DNA of 64,000 bases from Microbulbifer thermotolerans (GCF_900112305.1 NZ_FOKT01000008.1:124001-188000); one strand, 5' to 3'. Counted from the first letter of the stretch, positions 21,032 through 30,166 are shown. Notes: generated from the letters alone by a model not told the origin. Numbers and translations: made by a program.

Positions 21032-21787
21032 ATGTCTGAGTTTATCGGCGACTACCACGCCCCCAAAGAACTTCTCAAAGACAAGATCATACTGGTCACA
21101 GGTGCCGGTGACGGCATAGGCCGTACCGCCGCCAAAACCTTTGCCGCCCATGGTGCCACAGTGATACTGCTCGGGCGCACCACACCTAAACTGGAAAAGG
21201 TCTACGACGAAATTGAAGCCGCCGGGGGTCCCCAACCGGCCATCTTCCCGATGGACCTGAACGAAGCGCGCATCGAAGCTTTTGAACACTTTGCAGAAGC
21301 CGTAGACCAGGAATTCGGCCGCCTCGACGGTCTGCTACACAACGCCGGTTTGCTCGGCCAGCGCACCCCGATCGCCAGCTATCACTTCGACACTTGGCAA
21401 CAGGTGATGCAAGTCAACGTCAATGCGGCCTTTGGCCTTACTAAAGTCCTGCTGCCGCTGTTGGAAAAGTCTGATGCGGGGTCGGTTGTCTTTACCGGCT
21501 CCGGTGTCGGCCTCAAAGGACGCGCCTACTGGGGTGCCTACTCGGTCTCCAAGTTCGCAACCGAAGGCCTGATGCAGGTACTGGCGGACGAACTGGACGG
21601 GGTTTCCAATATCCGTGTCAACAGCGTCAATCCCGGCGCCACCCGCACCAACATGCGCGCTGCGGCTTACCCCGCCGAAAATCCAGCTTCCGTTACCACT
21701 CCGGAAGAGATTATGCCCACCTATTTGTACCTGATGGGCGACGACAGCCGGGGCGTGAGCGGGCGGCAATTCAACGCCCAGCAATAG
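21032..21787 (+). CDS. yciK: YciK-family short-chain oxidoreductase
   Basis: A 251-residue classical SDR with VTGAGDGIGRTAA (cofactor loop), HNAGLLG, a serine near residue 155 and YSVSK as the YxxxK pair. YciK proteins are conserved next to ubiG/mupP-type genes in gammaproteobacteria but their substrate is unknown. It closes the plus-strand cluster. Downstream, CCCGGCCA ... TGGCCGGG near 21817-21839 forms a hairpin without a T-run. Confidence 0.88.
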   Translation: MSEFIGDYHAPKELLKDKIILVTGAGDGIGRTAAKTFAAHGATVILLGRTTPKLEKVYDEIEAAGGPQPAIFPMDLNEARIEAFEHFAEAVDQEFGRLDGLLHNAGLLGQRTPIASYHFDTWQQVMQVNVNAAFGLTKVLLPLLEKSDAGSVVFTGSGVGLKGRAYWGAYSVSKFATEGLMQVLADELDGVSNIRVNSVNPGATRTNMRAAAYPAENPASVTTPEEIMPTYLYLMGDDSRGVSGRQFNAQQ

Positions 21788-21869
21788 CGGCCACCTTTTT
21801 CCCGGGCAATACACTACCCGGCCACTACGACTGGCCGGGTATATACGAGGCCCTTACGGCAGGAGTGGA

Positions 21870-22181
21870 TTACCCCTCCGTGCGGCCGGTCGCCTCCTGC
21901 GGTACACCTTCATCCACCGTTTCTCCAGCGCCACCATTTTGGCCCGCGGAATCCACCATATGCTCGGGGACATCGGCAAATACGTCACCCTCGAACTCCA
22001 TCATCTCGCTGTCGGCGACCATGTCTGCCCCCGCGGACATCTCCGCCCCTGCGGCCTCTTCCACCGCAGCCTCCAGCTGTCGGGCAACGGTTTCCTCAGC
22101 GCCAGCGGAATCCATGTTTTGAAAGTAGAGGTAGCCCCCGACAGCGGCAACGGCGATCGCGGGAACAATCAGTTTTTTCAT
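21870..22181 (-). CDS. Small acidic exported or membrane-anchored protein, function unknown
   Basis: 103 residues. An N-terminal hydrophobic stretch (LIVPAIAVAAVGGYLYF) could be a signal anchor. The remainder is very rich in Glu, Asp, Ala, Gly and Met with no cysteine, probably disordered (EEAAGAEMSAGADMVADSEM). No family is recognised. The start has AAAAA-rich sequence after it but only a weak ribosome site (GGGGTCG) before it. Upstream lie two 28-bp direct repeats that could regulate it. It is convergent with yciK. Confidence 0.6.
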   Translation of the reverse strand: MKKLIVPAIAVAAVGGYLYFQNMDSAGAEETVARQLEAAVEEAAGAEMSAGADMVADSEMMEFEGDVFADVPEHMVDSAGQNGGAGETVDEGVPQEATGRTEG

Positions 22182-22539
22182 TTTTCGACCCCTGCATAGT
22201 GTGGATTTATCATTGCTATCGGCTTCAATTGGTACGGATTTATAGTTGTAATCGGCCTCAATTCTTCCACGCTGGCCTTGACAAAAATGTGATGACGGAC
22301 ACGTTTTTGTTTGTCGATCAACAGTTTAAAAGGCAAAATTCACTGATATATCCGCAGATTCGTGCGCGCATGCTGTAGCACCCCTTTAGCAGCGCTCTCA
22401 GAGAAATGAACATTAGGGGGCACACGGACACACTCATTTGCGGCCAAACCTGGCTCATCGCCCGAACAGTCGCATGAGATGCAATATGCCCCGAAAAGCA
22501 GATGAATCACAAACTCACTCAACAGCCCAAGCAGAAGTT
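22182..22539. other. Intergenic region with paired direct repeats
   Basis: Non-coding by eye, AT-richer than the surroundings. It holds the two 28-bp repeats at 22203 and 22236 and a TTGACA at 22278-22283 without an evident -10 partner. It separates the small acidic protein (minus) from a secreted protein (plus). Confidence 0.5.
22203..22263. repeat. Two 28-bp imperfect direct repeats, 33-bp period
   Basis: 22203-22230 and 22236-22263 both begin GGATTTAT and share ATCGGC-TCAATT. They match at about 23 of 28 positions. The 33-bp spacing is close to three helical turns, placing both copies on one face of the DNA. They lie just upstream of the minus-strand acidic protein. Confidence 0.6.
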
Positions 22540-22962
22540 ATGCGAACTCTACTGATAATCCCTACCCTGGTCCTTGCCGCGGCCGGCGCCAGCGCCGACA
22601 CCCTCAGTAAACAACTGCGAGCCTGCGCAGCCATTGAGGCAAGTGATAAGCGCCTGGCCTGCTACGACACCTTGAGTGGAACCCTCGACCAGCGCGCTGA
22701 ACAAAACTTCGGCCAAGAACAGTTGCGTATCACTGAAGATGCTCCTGACACCATAGAGGCTGCCATCGCCGATATCAGCAAGACCGCTTACAACAAGGCT
22801 CTGATCACTCTGGACAACGGGCAGGTATGGCGGCAGAACGACAGTACGCGGCTGACCTGGAAGGTTGGCGATGCAGTCGTCCTTGAGCGTGGCCTATTGG
22901 GTTCCTTTTTTATGAAGCAAGCCGATGGCGGGCGCAAGATCCGCGTTAAACGCATTCGCTAG
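22540..22962 (+). CDS. Secreted small protein with CxxI...RLACYD motif, function unknown
   Basis: About 140 residues. It has a clear signal peptide (MRTLLIIPTLVLAAAGASA, cleavage near ASA-D). The mature N-terminus carries RACAAIEASDKRLACYDTLSG, a paired-cysteine motif seen in several periplasmic families including TagO-type proteins. A small C-terminal beta domain follows (ALITLDNGQVWRQNDSTRLTWKVGD ... RKIRVKRIR). ATG 22540 is chosen because it places the signal peptide at the N-terminus; the frame is open further upstream. No specific function can be assigned. Confidence 0.75.
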   Translation: MRTLLIIPTLVLAAAGASADTLSKQLRACAAIEASDKRLACYDTLSGTLDQRAEQNFGQEQLRITEDAPDTIEAAIADISKTAYNKALITLDNGQVWRQNDSTRLTWKVGDAVVLERGLLGSFFMKQADGGRKIRVKRIR

Positions 22963-23008
22963 CGCCCCGCTCAAGTCGTATGAGCGCTGTCGCTGATTGC
23001 GGGGCGCT
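22961..23008. repeat. Inverted repeat after the secreted-protein gene
   Basis: AGCGCCCCGC at 22961-22970 pairs perfectly with GCGGGGCGCT at 22999-23008, overlapping the stop codon. There is no T-run, so it is at best a weak terminator. The rest of the 350-bp gap to the sigma-factor gene shows no ORF. Confidence 0.5.
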
Positions 23009-23314
23009 CATGCGAGAACTGCCCGGTAAAAGGACGAGCCTACAGGGAAGTGTCCGCAGACACCCGCAAAGCCTCCTATTACTACAGGAGCCCCCACTCG
23101 GATCTTTTCCCACAGTCCCCCAGCCCCCATTTGGGCGATTATAACCGCCAGCTTTTGTCATTTAGCGAAAGTTCACTTTGGCCCAATCAAAGATAAAACT
23201 CCCTGGTCAAACAAAGTAAGGCGCCCCATTCCACATTCATCTATATTAAAAATGAATTCCGCGCCATCCTGTTGCGGGTGCTGTCGCGGCCACGCCAACA
23301 GCCAATAGAAGGTT

Positions 23315-24451
23315 TTGCACTTGTCCCGAGACAATTTTTACTCAAGGGATGAAGCCTGGCTGAAGGATGCAGACACCCCTCCTCCCGAGGCATCGCCGCT
23401 GGATGACAATGCCATCGAGGATTTGAGCAAAGCCCCCCTGGTAGAGGACAACGGTACGGAGGGCGGCAGCTCTCCAATGCAAAATTACCTAAAACATCTA
23501 TACCGCCTGCAACTGCTCACCCCCGAGGAGGAGCAGTGCACCACCAGTCTATTGCGGGAGCTTGAAGACAAACTGATTGCACTGCTGCAAAAGCGCGGGG
23601 TGGAACTGGTGGCACTGCGGAGCGAGGGCGTCGAGCAGCGCGGCAGCACCGGAGCCTACGACCACGGATTGATCATCGCCCACGCAGAGGAGCTACTCGC
23701 CTCTGAGAGGCTATCCAAGCGAGACCGCAACAGCCTAAGGAGCCTCTTGCGGCGTTTCCGGGAACAGCGCCAAAAGCTGATTCAGTGTAACCTGCGCCTG
23801 GTGATCGCCATTGCAAAACGCTTCCGAAACCCATCGATCCCCTTTATCGATTTGATCCAGGAAGGCAATGTGGGCCTGATGAAGGCCATAGAGCGCTTCA
23901 AACCGCAAATGGGTTACCGCTTCTCCACTTACGCCTACTGGTGGATACAGCAGGAGATCCAGCTGGCCCTGCGCCGCAACGACGACCTGGTGCGCCAACC
24001 CGCCAATGTGCAGGATGACCTGCGTGCCATCTACCGAGCAATCGCCGATGTGCACGCGCAAGGGCTGCCCGCCTCCGATGAAAACCTGGCCAGACAGTCC
24101 GGTCTTGACCTCGAAAGGGTTCAGGCACTGCTCAAATTACCGGGACCCACGGGGTCGCTGGACGAACCCTTGGCTGAAGATCAGAGCAGCACCCGTCTGG
24201 ACTATGCACCAGCGGACGAGCTCTACAATACCGATGAACTGGTTACCAATCAGGAGCTGGCGGAGCGCCTTCGGGAAGCGGTAGCGCGCCTGCCGATGCG
24301 GCAGCGCACAGTACTGTACCTGCGCTACGGCCTCATCTCCGACCACGACTGCTCCTTCCGCGTTATCGGCGAGCAGTTGGGGCTCAGTCAGGAACGCGCG
24401 CGCCAGCTGCACGCAGATGCACTGCGCCAGTTAAAGCGCCAGTGGAGGTGA
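23315..24451 (+). CDS. Sigma-70-family RNA polymerase sigma factor (divergent)
   Basis: About 378 residues. Region 1.2 is near 55-72 (MQNYLKHLYRLQLLTPEEE). A basic/acidic spacer of about 80 residues follows. Region 2 starts near 159 (NLRLVIAIAKRF, FIDLIQEGNVGLMKAIERF, FSTYAYWWIQQEI), then region 3, then region 4 (LPMRQRTVLYLRYGL ... LGLSQERARQLHADALRQL). Region 2.4, normally close to RTIRLPxH in RpoD/RpoS, reads RRNDDLVRQPANV, so -10 recognition may differ. No ATG occurs before region 1.2. TTG at 23315 or, better spaced from AGAAGG at 23307-23312, TTG at 23321 is the likely start. An RpoS-like stationary or stress role is possible, not shown. Confidence 0.82.
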   Translation: MHLSRDNFYSRDEAWLKDADTPPPEASPLDDNAIEDLSKAPLVEDNGTEGGSSPMQNYLKHLYRLQLLTPEEEQCTTSLLRELEDKLIALLQKRGVELVALRSEGVEQRGSTGAYDHGLIIAHAEELLASERLSKRDRNSLRSLLRRFREQRQKLIQCNLRLVIAIAKRFRNPSIPFIDLIQEGNVGLMKAIERFKPQMGYRFSTYAYWWIQQEIQLALRRNDDLVRQPANVQDDLRAIYRAIADVHAQGLPASDENLARQSGLDLERVQALLKLPGPTGSLDEPLAEDQSSTRLDYAPADELYNTDELVTNQELAERLREAVARLPMRQRTVLYLRYGLISDHDCSFRVIGEQLGLSQERARQLHADALRQLKRQWR

Positions 24452-24547
24452 TTTCGACATCGACGCCCGATCACGCTTGTCATCGCCGAATATACCGCTA
24501 GGCTTATGGAATCTCTGTTCAGTTCCGCGATAAACGTTCCATAAGTC

Positions 24548-25123
24548 ATGTGTAACAATCCGCCCGCGCCCGCCTTTCTGTCCCTGCTGGCTTGCACACT
24601 CTGCTGCGGATTGTTGTCTTCCCCCCCTGCCTTAGCAGAACGGGAGCTAATTCTCAGTGCCGGAAAAGGACTGGGGGACGCACTGATTCAGCAAGATTCC
24701 ATTGCTGACGCCGAAATGGCGGGGCTGAACTACGCGCAACTTTTCTCCGAGCACAGCTTCGGCTCCGGCCAGTGGCAGTGGTGGGCTCAAGGCAGTTACG
24801 CATTTTTGCATCAGGACTATCGCGGCGAGACACAGCAACAAAATATTATCGAACTGAAACCCGTACTGCGCTGGTACCCCCACCAGGAAGCTTATGGCCT
24901 CTTCGGAGAATTCGGCATCGGTGCCGCCTACCTGACGAACAAAGACTTCGGGGACATCCACTTATCCACCAAGCTCAATTTTGCCCTGCACTTTGCCGCA
25001 GGCTACCGGCTGCGCAACGGCTATATTCTGTCACTGCGCTACAGCCACTTCTCCAATGCCTATACCAACACCCCCAATCCCGGGTTCGACTTTGCCTCTT
25101 TGAATGGGCATTTCAGTTTCTAA
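24548..25123 (+). CDS. PagL-like lipid A 3-O-deacylase (acyloxyacyl hydrolase family)
   Basis: A 191-residue outer-membrane beta-barrel protein. The signal peptide ends near ALA-ER (residue 30) and the C-terminus ends in Phe (LNGHFSF). RYSHFSNAYTNTPNPGFD carries the PagL catalytic pair H167xS169 plus N170. In Pseudomonas PagL the third catalytic residue is a Glu twelve residues after the Ser; here that position is Asp181. PagL removes the 3-position acyl chain of lipid A. The gene follows the sigma factor and precedes two glycosyltransferases that may act on the cell surface. Family confident, activity uncertain because of the Asp. Confidence 0.85.
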   Translation: MCNNPPAPAFLSLLACTLCCGLLSSPPALAERELILSAGKGLGDALIQQDSIADAEMAGLNYAQLFSEHSFGSGQWQWWAQGSYAFLHQDYRGETQQQNIIELKPVLRWYPHQEAYGLFGEFGIGAAYLTNKDFGDIHLSTKLNFALHFAAGYRLRNGYILSLRYSHFSNAYTNTPNPGFDFASLNGHFSF

Positions 25124-25302
25124 TCTCCGCCCTGCCAGCGCACCGTCATCTCTGTCACAGCAGAACTCGTTGAAGCATCCAAGCGCGGATTAACGGCGCG
25201 CTTCCACTTGCTGGGAACCGCATACAGGAACCGTCACATCCCGATCAAAATTCTGTAATGTCACCGATTCAGAATACCCCGCACAAGAACACGGGGGGAC
25301 CT

Positions 25303-26436
25303 ATGAGCCTTAAACGTTCGGCGTCACAGAGCGGCGATTTTACGATTCCGCCAGTTGGCCCTGCGCCCCACCCTGCCGCAGTCAAATCAGCGCCTCGAAA
25401 AGATGCCCAGGACGGCGACATCAAATCGATTCAACGCATTTGTCACTTGGTGGCGAGCCGCGAGCACGGCGAGCTGGAAAAACACGTGGCAGACCTTTCC
25501 CGCTGGCAGGCGCACAATACCAACGCGCAAGTCTCGGTTATCGCCCACCCCCGCTACCAGAACACGCTGGATCAAAGGGTCAACTTCATTCCGCTGAATA
25601 CCGACCGCAGCCGCCACCACCCGACTTTGATCTGGCGCTTGGCCAACCATATCCGCGCCGGTGGCTTCCAGATCGCCCACGGGCACGGCAGCAAATCGGC
25701 ACAGCTGCTCGCGGCAGTACAGAAATACACAGACGCCCGACAGGTTATCACCCGCCACAATGTGCGCCACCCTAGGGACAAACTCGCCAGTGCCTTCGAC
25801 GCGAGAATCGCTGTCAGCCGCAGTGCCGTCGCCAACTCACGGCTGGATTGGAATATCATTCCCAACGGTATCGAAGTAAAGTGGCAAGCGAGCGCTCCCC
25901 TGGACCTCCAGCTGTCCCCTGAGCCCAAAGCTCTGGTGGCCGCACGCCTAATCAGGCTCAGGGGCACCGAGCCGCTGCTGCAAGCGTTGAACCAAGTGTC
26001 CGGGGTACAGTTAATCATCCTCGGAGACGGTCCCGAAAAAAGCGCCCTGGAACAGCAAAGCCGCGAATTAAAGCTCGACAAACGGGTAATATTCGTTGGC
26101 CGCACCGACAAGGCCAGTGCCTTTCTGCGCACTGCCGATCTGCTGGTGATATTGTCGCGCAATGAGAGTCCCCCTTACGCCCTGGCCGAAGCGCTGCAGA
26201 ACCGCTGTCCAGTCATTGCCAGCCGCGAGGGAGACGCAGAAGACTATGTGCCCCCGGAATACCTTTTGGACAACCTGGACCCGGCCCACTTGGCGAAAAA
26301 ACTCCGCTTCGCACTGACGAACAAAGATCGGCTGCACAAAGACTTCAGCACCGCCTTCGAACGCGCCGCCAATGAACTCTCACTGGACAATACCGCACGC
26401 GCTATCTGGCGCGTCTACGCACAACTTGTGTCTTGA
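25303..26436 (+). CDS. GT4-type glycosyltransferase
   Basis: About 377 residues. The N-terminal half has the GT-B acceptor-side fold with HGHGSKSAQLL and ITRHNVRHP. The C-terminal half has the donor-binding half (ALVAARLIRLRGTEPLLQAL, IILGDGPEKSALEQ, RVIFVGRTDKASAFL, and SRNESPPYALAEALQNRCPVIAS, the ExxxxxxxE-like segment). ATG 25303 is chosen because GGGGGACCT precedes it at good spacing. It converges on a second glycosyltransferase at 26510. Likely LPS or surface-glycan modification; acceptor and donor unknown. Confidence 0.8.
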   Translation: MSLKRSASQSGDFTIPPVGPAPHPAAVKSAPRKDAQDGDIKSIQRICHLVASREHGELEKHVADLSRWQAHNTNAQVSVIAHPRYQNTLDQRVNFIPLNTDRSRHHPTLIWRLANHIRAGGFQIAHGHGSKSAQLLAAVQKYTDARQVITRHNVRHPRDKLASAFDARIAVSRSAVANSRLDWNIIPNGIEVKWQASAPLDLQLSPEPKALVAARLIRLRGTEPLLQALNQVSGVQLIILGDGPEKSALEQQSRELKLDKRVIFVGRTDKASAFLRTADLLVILSRNESPPYALAEALQNRCPVIASREGDAEDYVPPEYLLDNLDPAHLAKKLRFALTNKDRLHKDFSTAFERAANELSLDNTARAIWRVYAQLVS

Positions 26437-26509
26437 GTGATACGCATGGGAATCTCTGCTGTATTTGGCTTCCGGGCGATTAGCTTCGCAAGCGATTGTC
26501 AAGCAAGCG

Positions 26510-27610
26510 TCACGCGGTCTGCAGCAGCTCACGGTACAGTGCCAAGGTCTGCGCCGCAGTATCCTCGTGGGTAAAATCGCTAAAGCGGACCATCTGCGGC
26601 TGATCGAGGATACGCAGAGTGGTTTCCACCAAGGCATCGGGGTTGCCGCGCTCCACCAATCCCTGGGGAAAACACCGCTGCAGCACCTCCGCAGAGCCGC
26701 AGTCTGCGTAGGCTACAACCGGACAGTTCATCGCCAACGCCTCGGCGGCGACACGCCCGTAAGGCTCCGGCTGCTCAGCCAGGCTGTAGCAGACCTGCGA
26801 GCTCGCGTAGAGTTCGCGCATATCCCGGCGCGGGCCGAGAAACAGAACCCTGTCGGCAAGCCCCAGCTCCACGGCCATTTGTTCCAGTTTCCGCGAGTAC
26901 TTTTCTCCACCCGCACAGGAATCTCCAACAATCAGACCGAACACATCCCGCTGCGAAACCACAGCAGCCAGCATCCGCAGAAATGGAATCAGCCCCTGGC
27001 CAGGCTCCAAACGTGCGGGCATCAGCAGCCAGTGCCGGCCCTCAAGCTGTGGGTACTGATTGAGCAAACGCAGCTGCCACTGACCGGATACCGGCGCATC
27101 GCGATCAAATTCGCGCGTGTTTACACCGTAGTGCACCACCCGTGGTGGCTGGTTCAATTTCCCACTAAAGTGCAACTGTAGGGAATCTGCCACACACCGG
27201 GAGACAGCGGTTACACGCTCCCCAGCGGCAAGCGCCGCACCATAGAAACTCTTGCGGTAAAAATCGTGCGCCCCAGTAACCAGACGCGGCCGCTTGTCAG
27301 CGGGCATCCCCCGCCAAGCGCGCCAGGCGATCCACGCGGGAAGCGCACCGCGGGCGTGTACCACATCCACCTCCAATTCCGCCAACGTCCGCCTCAAGCG
27401 ACGGACAAGGCGCAGCGACCACAAGGGGTTTCCCTGTAGTGGCATACGGATATGGCGCCCGCCGCGCAAAGTGAGACGCGGCACCAGCTCGCCACCATTG
27501 GATATCACAATGGCTTCATGGCCGAGCCGCAACAGTTCGCCGGCAAAATCCAGGGTGGTGCGCGCCAGATCCCCCGAATCAAGCTCAGGCAGCAATTGAA
27601 CAATTCGCAT
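26510..27610 (-). CDS. GT4-type glycosyltransferase, LPS-core like
   Basis: 366 residues, starting MRIVQLLPELDSGDLARTTLDFA, the usual GT-B N-terminal strand. It contains DVVHARGALPAWIAW, VTAVSRCVADSL, VHYGVNTREFD, WLLMPARLEPGQGLIPFLRML, VGDSCAGGEKYSRKLE and EQPEPYGRVAAEALAMNCPVVAYADCGSAEVL (the conserved donor-site loop). Similar proteins act in lipopolysaccharide core or exopolysaccharide assembly at the cytoplasmic face. It is convergent with the GT4 gene at 25303. The pair, next to a PagL-like enzyme, suggests an LPS-modification neighbourhood. Confidence 0.82.
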   Translation of the reverse strand: MRIVQLLPELDSGDLARTTLDFAGELLRLGHEAIVISNGGELVPRLTLRGGRHIRMPLQGNPLWSLRLVRRLRRTLAELEVDVVHARGALPAWIAWRAWRGMPADKRPRLVTGAHDFYRKSFYGAALAAGERVTAVSRCVADSLQLHFSGKLNQPPRVVHYGVNTREFDRDAPVSGQWQLRLLNQYPQLEGRHWLLMPARLEPGQGLIPFLRMLAAVVSQRDVFGLIVGDSCAGGEKYSRKLEQMAVELGLADRVLFLGPRRDMRELYASSQVCYSLAEQPEPYGRVAAEALAMNCPVVAYADCGSAEVLQRCFPQGLVERGNPDALVETTLRILDQPQMVRFSDFTHEDTAAQTLALYRELLQTA

Positions 27611-27827
27611 AAATCCCGCCCGGTTTCCCGGGTACTCTCAACTTTGTTACATCTAGCCTTGTTAAGTGGCGCCTATTTTGCGGTATTCCGCGGCGCTTGC
27701 CGAGCAGCAAAATGCCCCTCTCATCACACTTCTTGGGATCAGCCCCCATTACGGCGCAAAGCACTATCGAATTTGGTGTGGGCAAACCCTAAGATGTTGT
27801 ATTCAATCACTTGACGAAAGGTCTCCC

Positions 27828-28727
27828 ATGGAAATCTCGAACCCGATCAAGCTGCTCAGGTACGTCTCTCTCACCGCGTTATTGCTCTTCAGCGGATACG
27901 CATCTAGCGCGAACGACAAGGGGCTTTTCTGGCTTGCACAGAAAGACGGCCACAGCGTGTATCTACTGGGATCAGTGCACTTAGCCAGCGACGATTTCTA
28001 CCCTCTGCGCAAAAAAATCCAACAGGCCTACAAAAACAGTGACGTTCTGGTAGTCGAAGCCGATATTCTGGCTGCGGAAAGTGATCCGGCGCTGCAACAG
28101 CAAATCATGCAAGAATCCCTCTATCTGGACGAGCGCACCCTGCGCGACGACCTGTCGCCAACGGTATACAGCCAACTGCAGAAATGGCTGCAAAAACATC
28201 AGCTGCCGGAACCGATGTTTATCCGTCAACGCCCCGCCATCGCAATGATCACTATGAGCATGATGGAGCTGAAGGCACAGGGGCTAAACCCCGGTCTCGG
28301 CATCGATCGCCACTTTCTTCAGCAAGCGAAACAGAGTGGCAAACCCATTGTAGAACTGGAGGGCGTACTGCAGCAGCTACGACTGTTAAATCAACTGGAA
28401 AGTCCAGATCTGCTGATGCAGCAGACACTGGAACAACTGGATGAGATCAAGACATTTGCACCGCGCATGGTAAAGGCATGGAAAAATGGCGACGCAGATC
28501 ACCTCTACCAACTGATCATTGCCGACAGCCTGAACGAACACCCGGAATTCAAGCCACTCTATGAAACACTGTTCTTTCGCCGCAACCGGGACATGGCCAA
28601 ACGCATCATCCATACAAGCGACTCGTATAAATCGCAGTTCGTAATTATCGGCGCCGGCCACCTGGTGGGAGAACACAGCGTCATAGAATTGTTGCAACGA
28701 CAAGGCTACAACATTGAACAACTGTAA
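27828..28727 (+). CDS. TraB/GumN-family protein
   Basis: About 299 residues. A signal peptide (LLRYVSLTALLLFSGYASSA) is followed by the family motif VYLLGSVHLASDDFYPL, DVLVVEADI, a central helical part, and VIIGAGHLVGEHSVIELL near the C-terminus, which supplies the second GxxH motif. The related TIKI proteins are metal-dependent proteases; bacterial members are uncharacterised periplasmic proteins. ATG 27828, seven bases after GAAAGG, gives the signal peptide at the N-terminus; the frame is open further upstream without family-like sequence. Confidence 0.88.
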   Translation: MEISNPIKLLRYVSLTALLLFSGYASSANDKGLFWLAQKDGHSVYLLGSVHLASDDFYPLRKKIQQAYKNSDVLVVEADILAAESDPALQQQIMQESLYLDERTLRDDLSPTVYSQLQKWLQKHQLPEPMFIRQRPAIAMITMSMMELKAQGLNPGLGIDRHFLQQAKQSGKPIVELEGVLQQLRLLNQLESPDLLMQQTLEQLDEIKTFAPRMVKAWKNGDADHLYQLIIADSLNEHPEFKPLYETLFFRRNRDMAKRIIHTSDSYKSQFVIIGAGHLVGEHSVIELLQRQGYNIEQL

Positions 28728-28868
28728 GGCGTACTCCTGCGCCTCTTGCGACAGAAGGCGTTTACTTGACATCAATATTTAATACAAGCCGCGCCTTGCG
28801 CCGTTGCTAAACTCAGGAGGCATTGAGCAGGGAAACATTCGCTGAGCTGGCACACAGGGAGGTGTCCG

Positions 28869-30152
28869 GTGTATTGCCGCGGCTTTATTTTTTCTTTTAT
28901 GGGGGCCGCATTATTTCATCCTGCGGTTGCGGATCAGCCGGAGACCAAAAGTTGGTTAAAGATTTCTGCAAACGAAGGAAACTTCTCCGCCGAACTTGGC
29001 GGTCGCATCCACTTTGACACCTACCTATTCGACAGCGATATCGAAGATCCCATCAGTACGACGGAATTCCGCCGCGTGCGCCTGGCGGTGACGGGGCATC
29101 TGTGGAAATGGAAATACAAACTGGAACGGGATTTCTCCTCCAGCGGCACCAGTGGTCTGCGCGATGTATATATCGCCACGGAGGTACTTGGCGGCAAACT
29201 CACCATCGGCAATTTCAAACCCTACCGCTCCATGGAAGAGCTGACCAGCTCCAATGAAATTACAATGATGGAACGCTCCTTCACCAGCGCCAGCGGTATT
29301 TATTTCGATCGATCGCGCCAACAGGGTATCGGCTGGCACACCCATTGGGGCTGCTACACCTTCGGCGCAGCCGGATTTAACCTGCGCAATCCCGGTGCCC
29401 CTCGCAATGAAGGTCTTGGCGCCGCCGGGCGTATTACCTGGGCACCGATCAACGACCAAATCAGCACAGTGCACCTCGGTATCTCCGCCAGCCACGAAAA
29501 CGCCAACCGCAATTCAAATCCCATTGAAGCCGATGTCGCATACGCCGGCCGCCGCGGCCCCACTCAGCTGACCGCACTGACACCAGGGGGCAGAGACTTC
29601 TTTTTCGATAAAGTCAACGATAATGGCGATCAGCTCTTCTTCTTTGGCAACCAAGGCGGCAAGACCGATATCGCGGGATTGGAGTTCGCGGCTACCTACG
29701 GCCCCGTTTATCTGCAATCAGAATACGCCTATGGCAAATTTGACGGCGACTACTATCTGTCAGAGGTTGTGTTCGAGGACTTCTACGGCATACCTCCCAC
29801 ATTCGCCTGCGACCCGGACAACGGCTGCTTTATCGGCGATCAGGATGTGAAGACCTGGTACATCATGGGCAGCTGGATGATTACCGGGGAGCACAAGCCC
29901 TACGACAGCGCGAAAGGCGTATTCAGATCCGCCAAGCCTCACAGCGACTGGGGTGCCTGGGAGCTGACCGCCCGCTATGAAACCATCGAGAACAAGGACA
30001 TTCCCGACCTGGAGGCGGACAGCTTCAGGCTGGGTGTCAATGTCTACCTCAACCCCCGAGTACGCTTTATGCTCAACATTGTACTGGGGGACGATGAATT
30101 TACCGGCGACAAAACCAGGCAACTGGCGTTTCGCGCTCAGGCGAGCTGGTAA
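28869..30152 (+). CDS. Phosphate-selective porin O/P-family outer-membrane protein
   Basis: 427 residues. The signal peptide (FIFSFMGAALFHPAVA) is followed by FSAELGGRIHFDTYLFD, RRVRLAVTGHLWKWKYKLERDF and YIATEVLGGKLTIGNFKPYRSMEELTSSNEITMMERS, a typical OprO/OprP barrel N-terminal half, and it ends QLAFRAQASW. Members form trimeric anion-selective channels; polyphosphate or phosphate specificity cannot be judged here. The start is GTG 28869, six bases after GGGAGG. A Cys pair near FACDPDNGCF may form a disulphide in an external loop. Confidence 0.88.
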   Translation: MYCRGFIFSFMGAALFHPAVADQPETKSWLKISANEGNFSAELGGRIHFDTYLFDSDIEDPISTTEFRRVRLAVTGHLWKWKYKLERDFSSSGTSGLRDVYIATEVLGGKLTIGNFKPYRSMEELTSSNEITMMERSFTSASGIYFDRSRQQGIGWHTHWGCYTFGAAGFNLRNPGAPRNEGLGAAGRITWAPINDQISTVHLGISASHENANRNSNPIEADVAYAGRRGPTQLTALTPGGRDFFFDKVNDNGDQLFFFGNQGGKTDIAGLEFAATYGPVYLQSEYAYGKFDGDYYLSEVVFEDFYGIPPTFACDPDNGCFIGDQDVKTWYIMGSWMITGEHKPYDSAKGVFRSAKPHSDWGAWELTARYETIENKDIPDLEADSFRLGVNVYLNPRVRFMLNIVLGDDEFTGDKTRQLAFRAQASW

Positions 30153-30166
30153 CCCGCCCGCACGAA

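Noticed and set aside
21815-21841. Hairpin ACCCGGCCA...TGGCCGGGT after yciK as terminator
   Set aside because: A good stem but no T-run follows on either strand; left unannotated as a terminator.
23030-23060. AGCCTACAGGGAAGTG resembling the element segment AGCTACAGGGAAGTA
   Set aside because: Only about 14 bases match and neither the end repeats nor other interior blocks are nearby, so a further relic is not supported.
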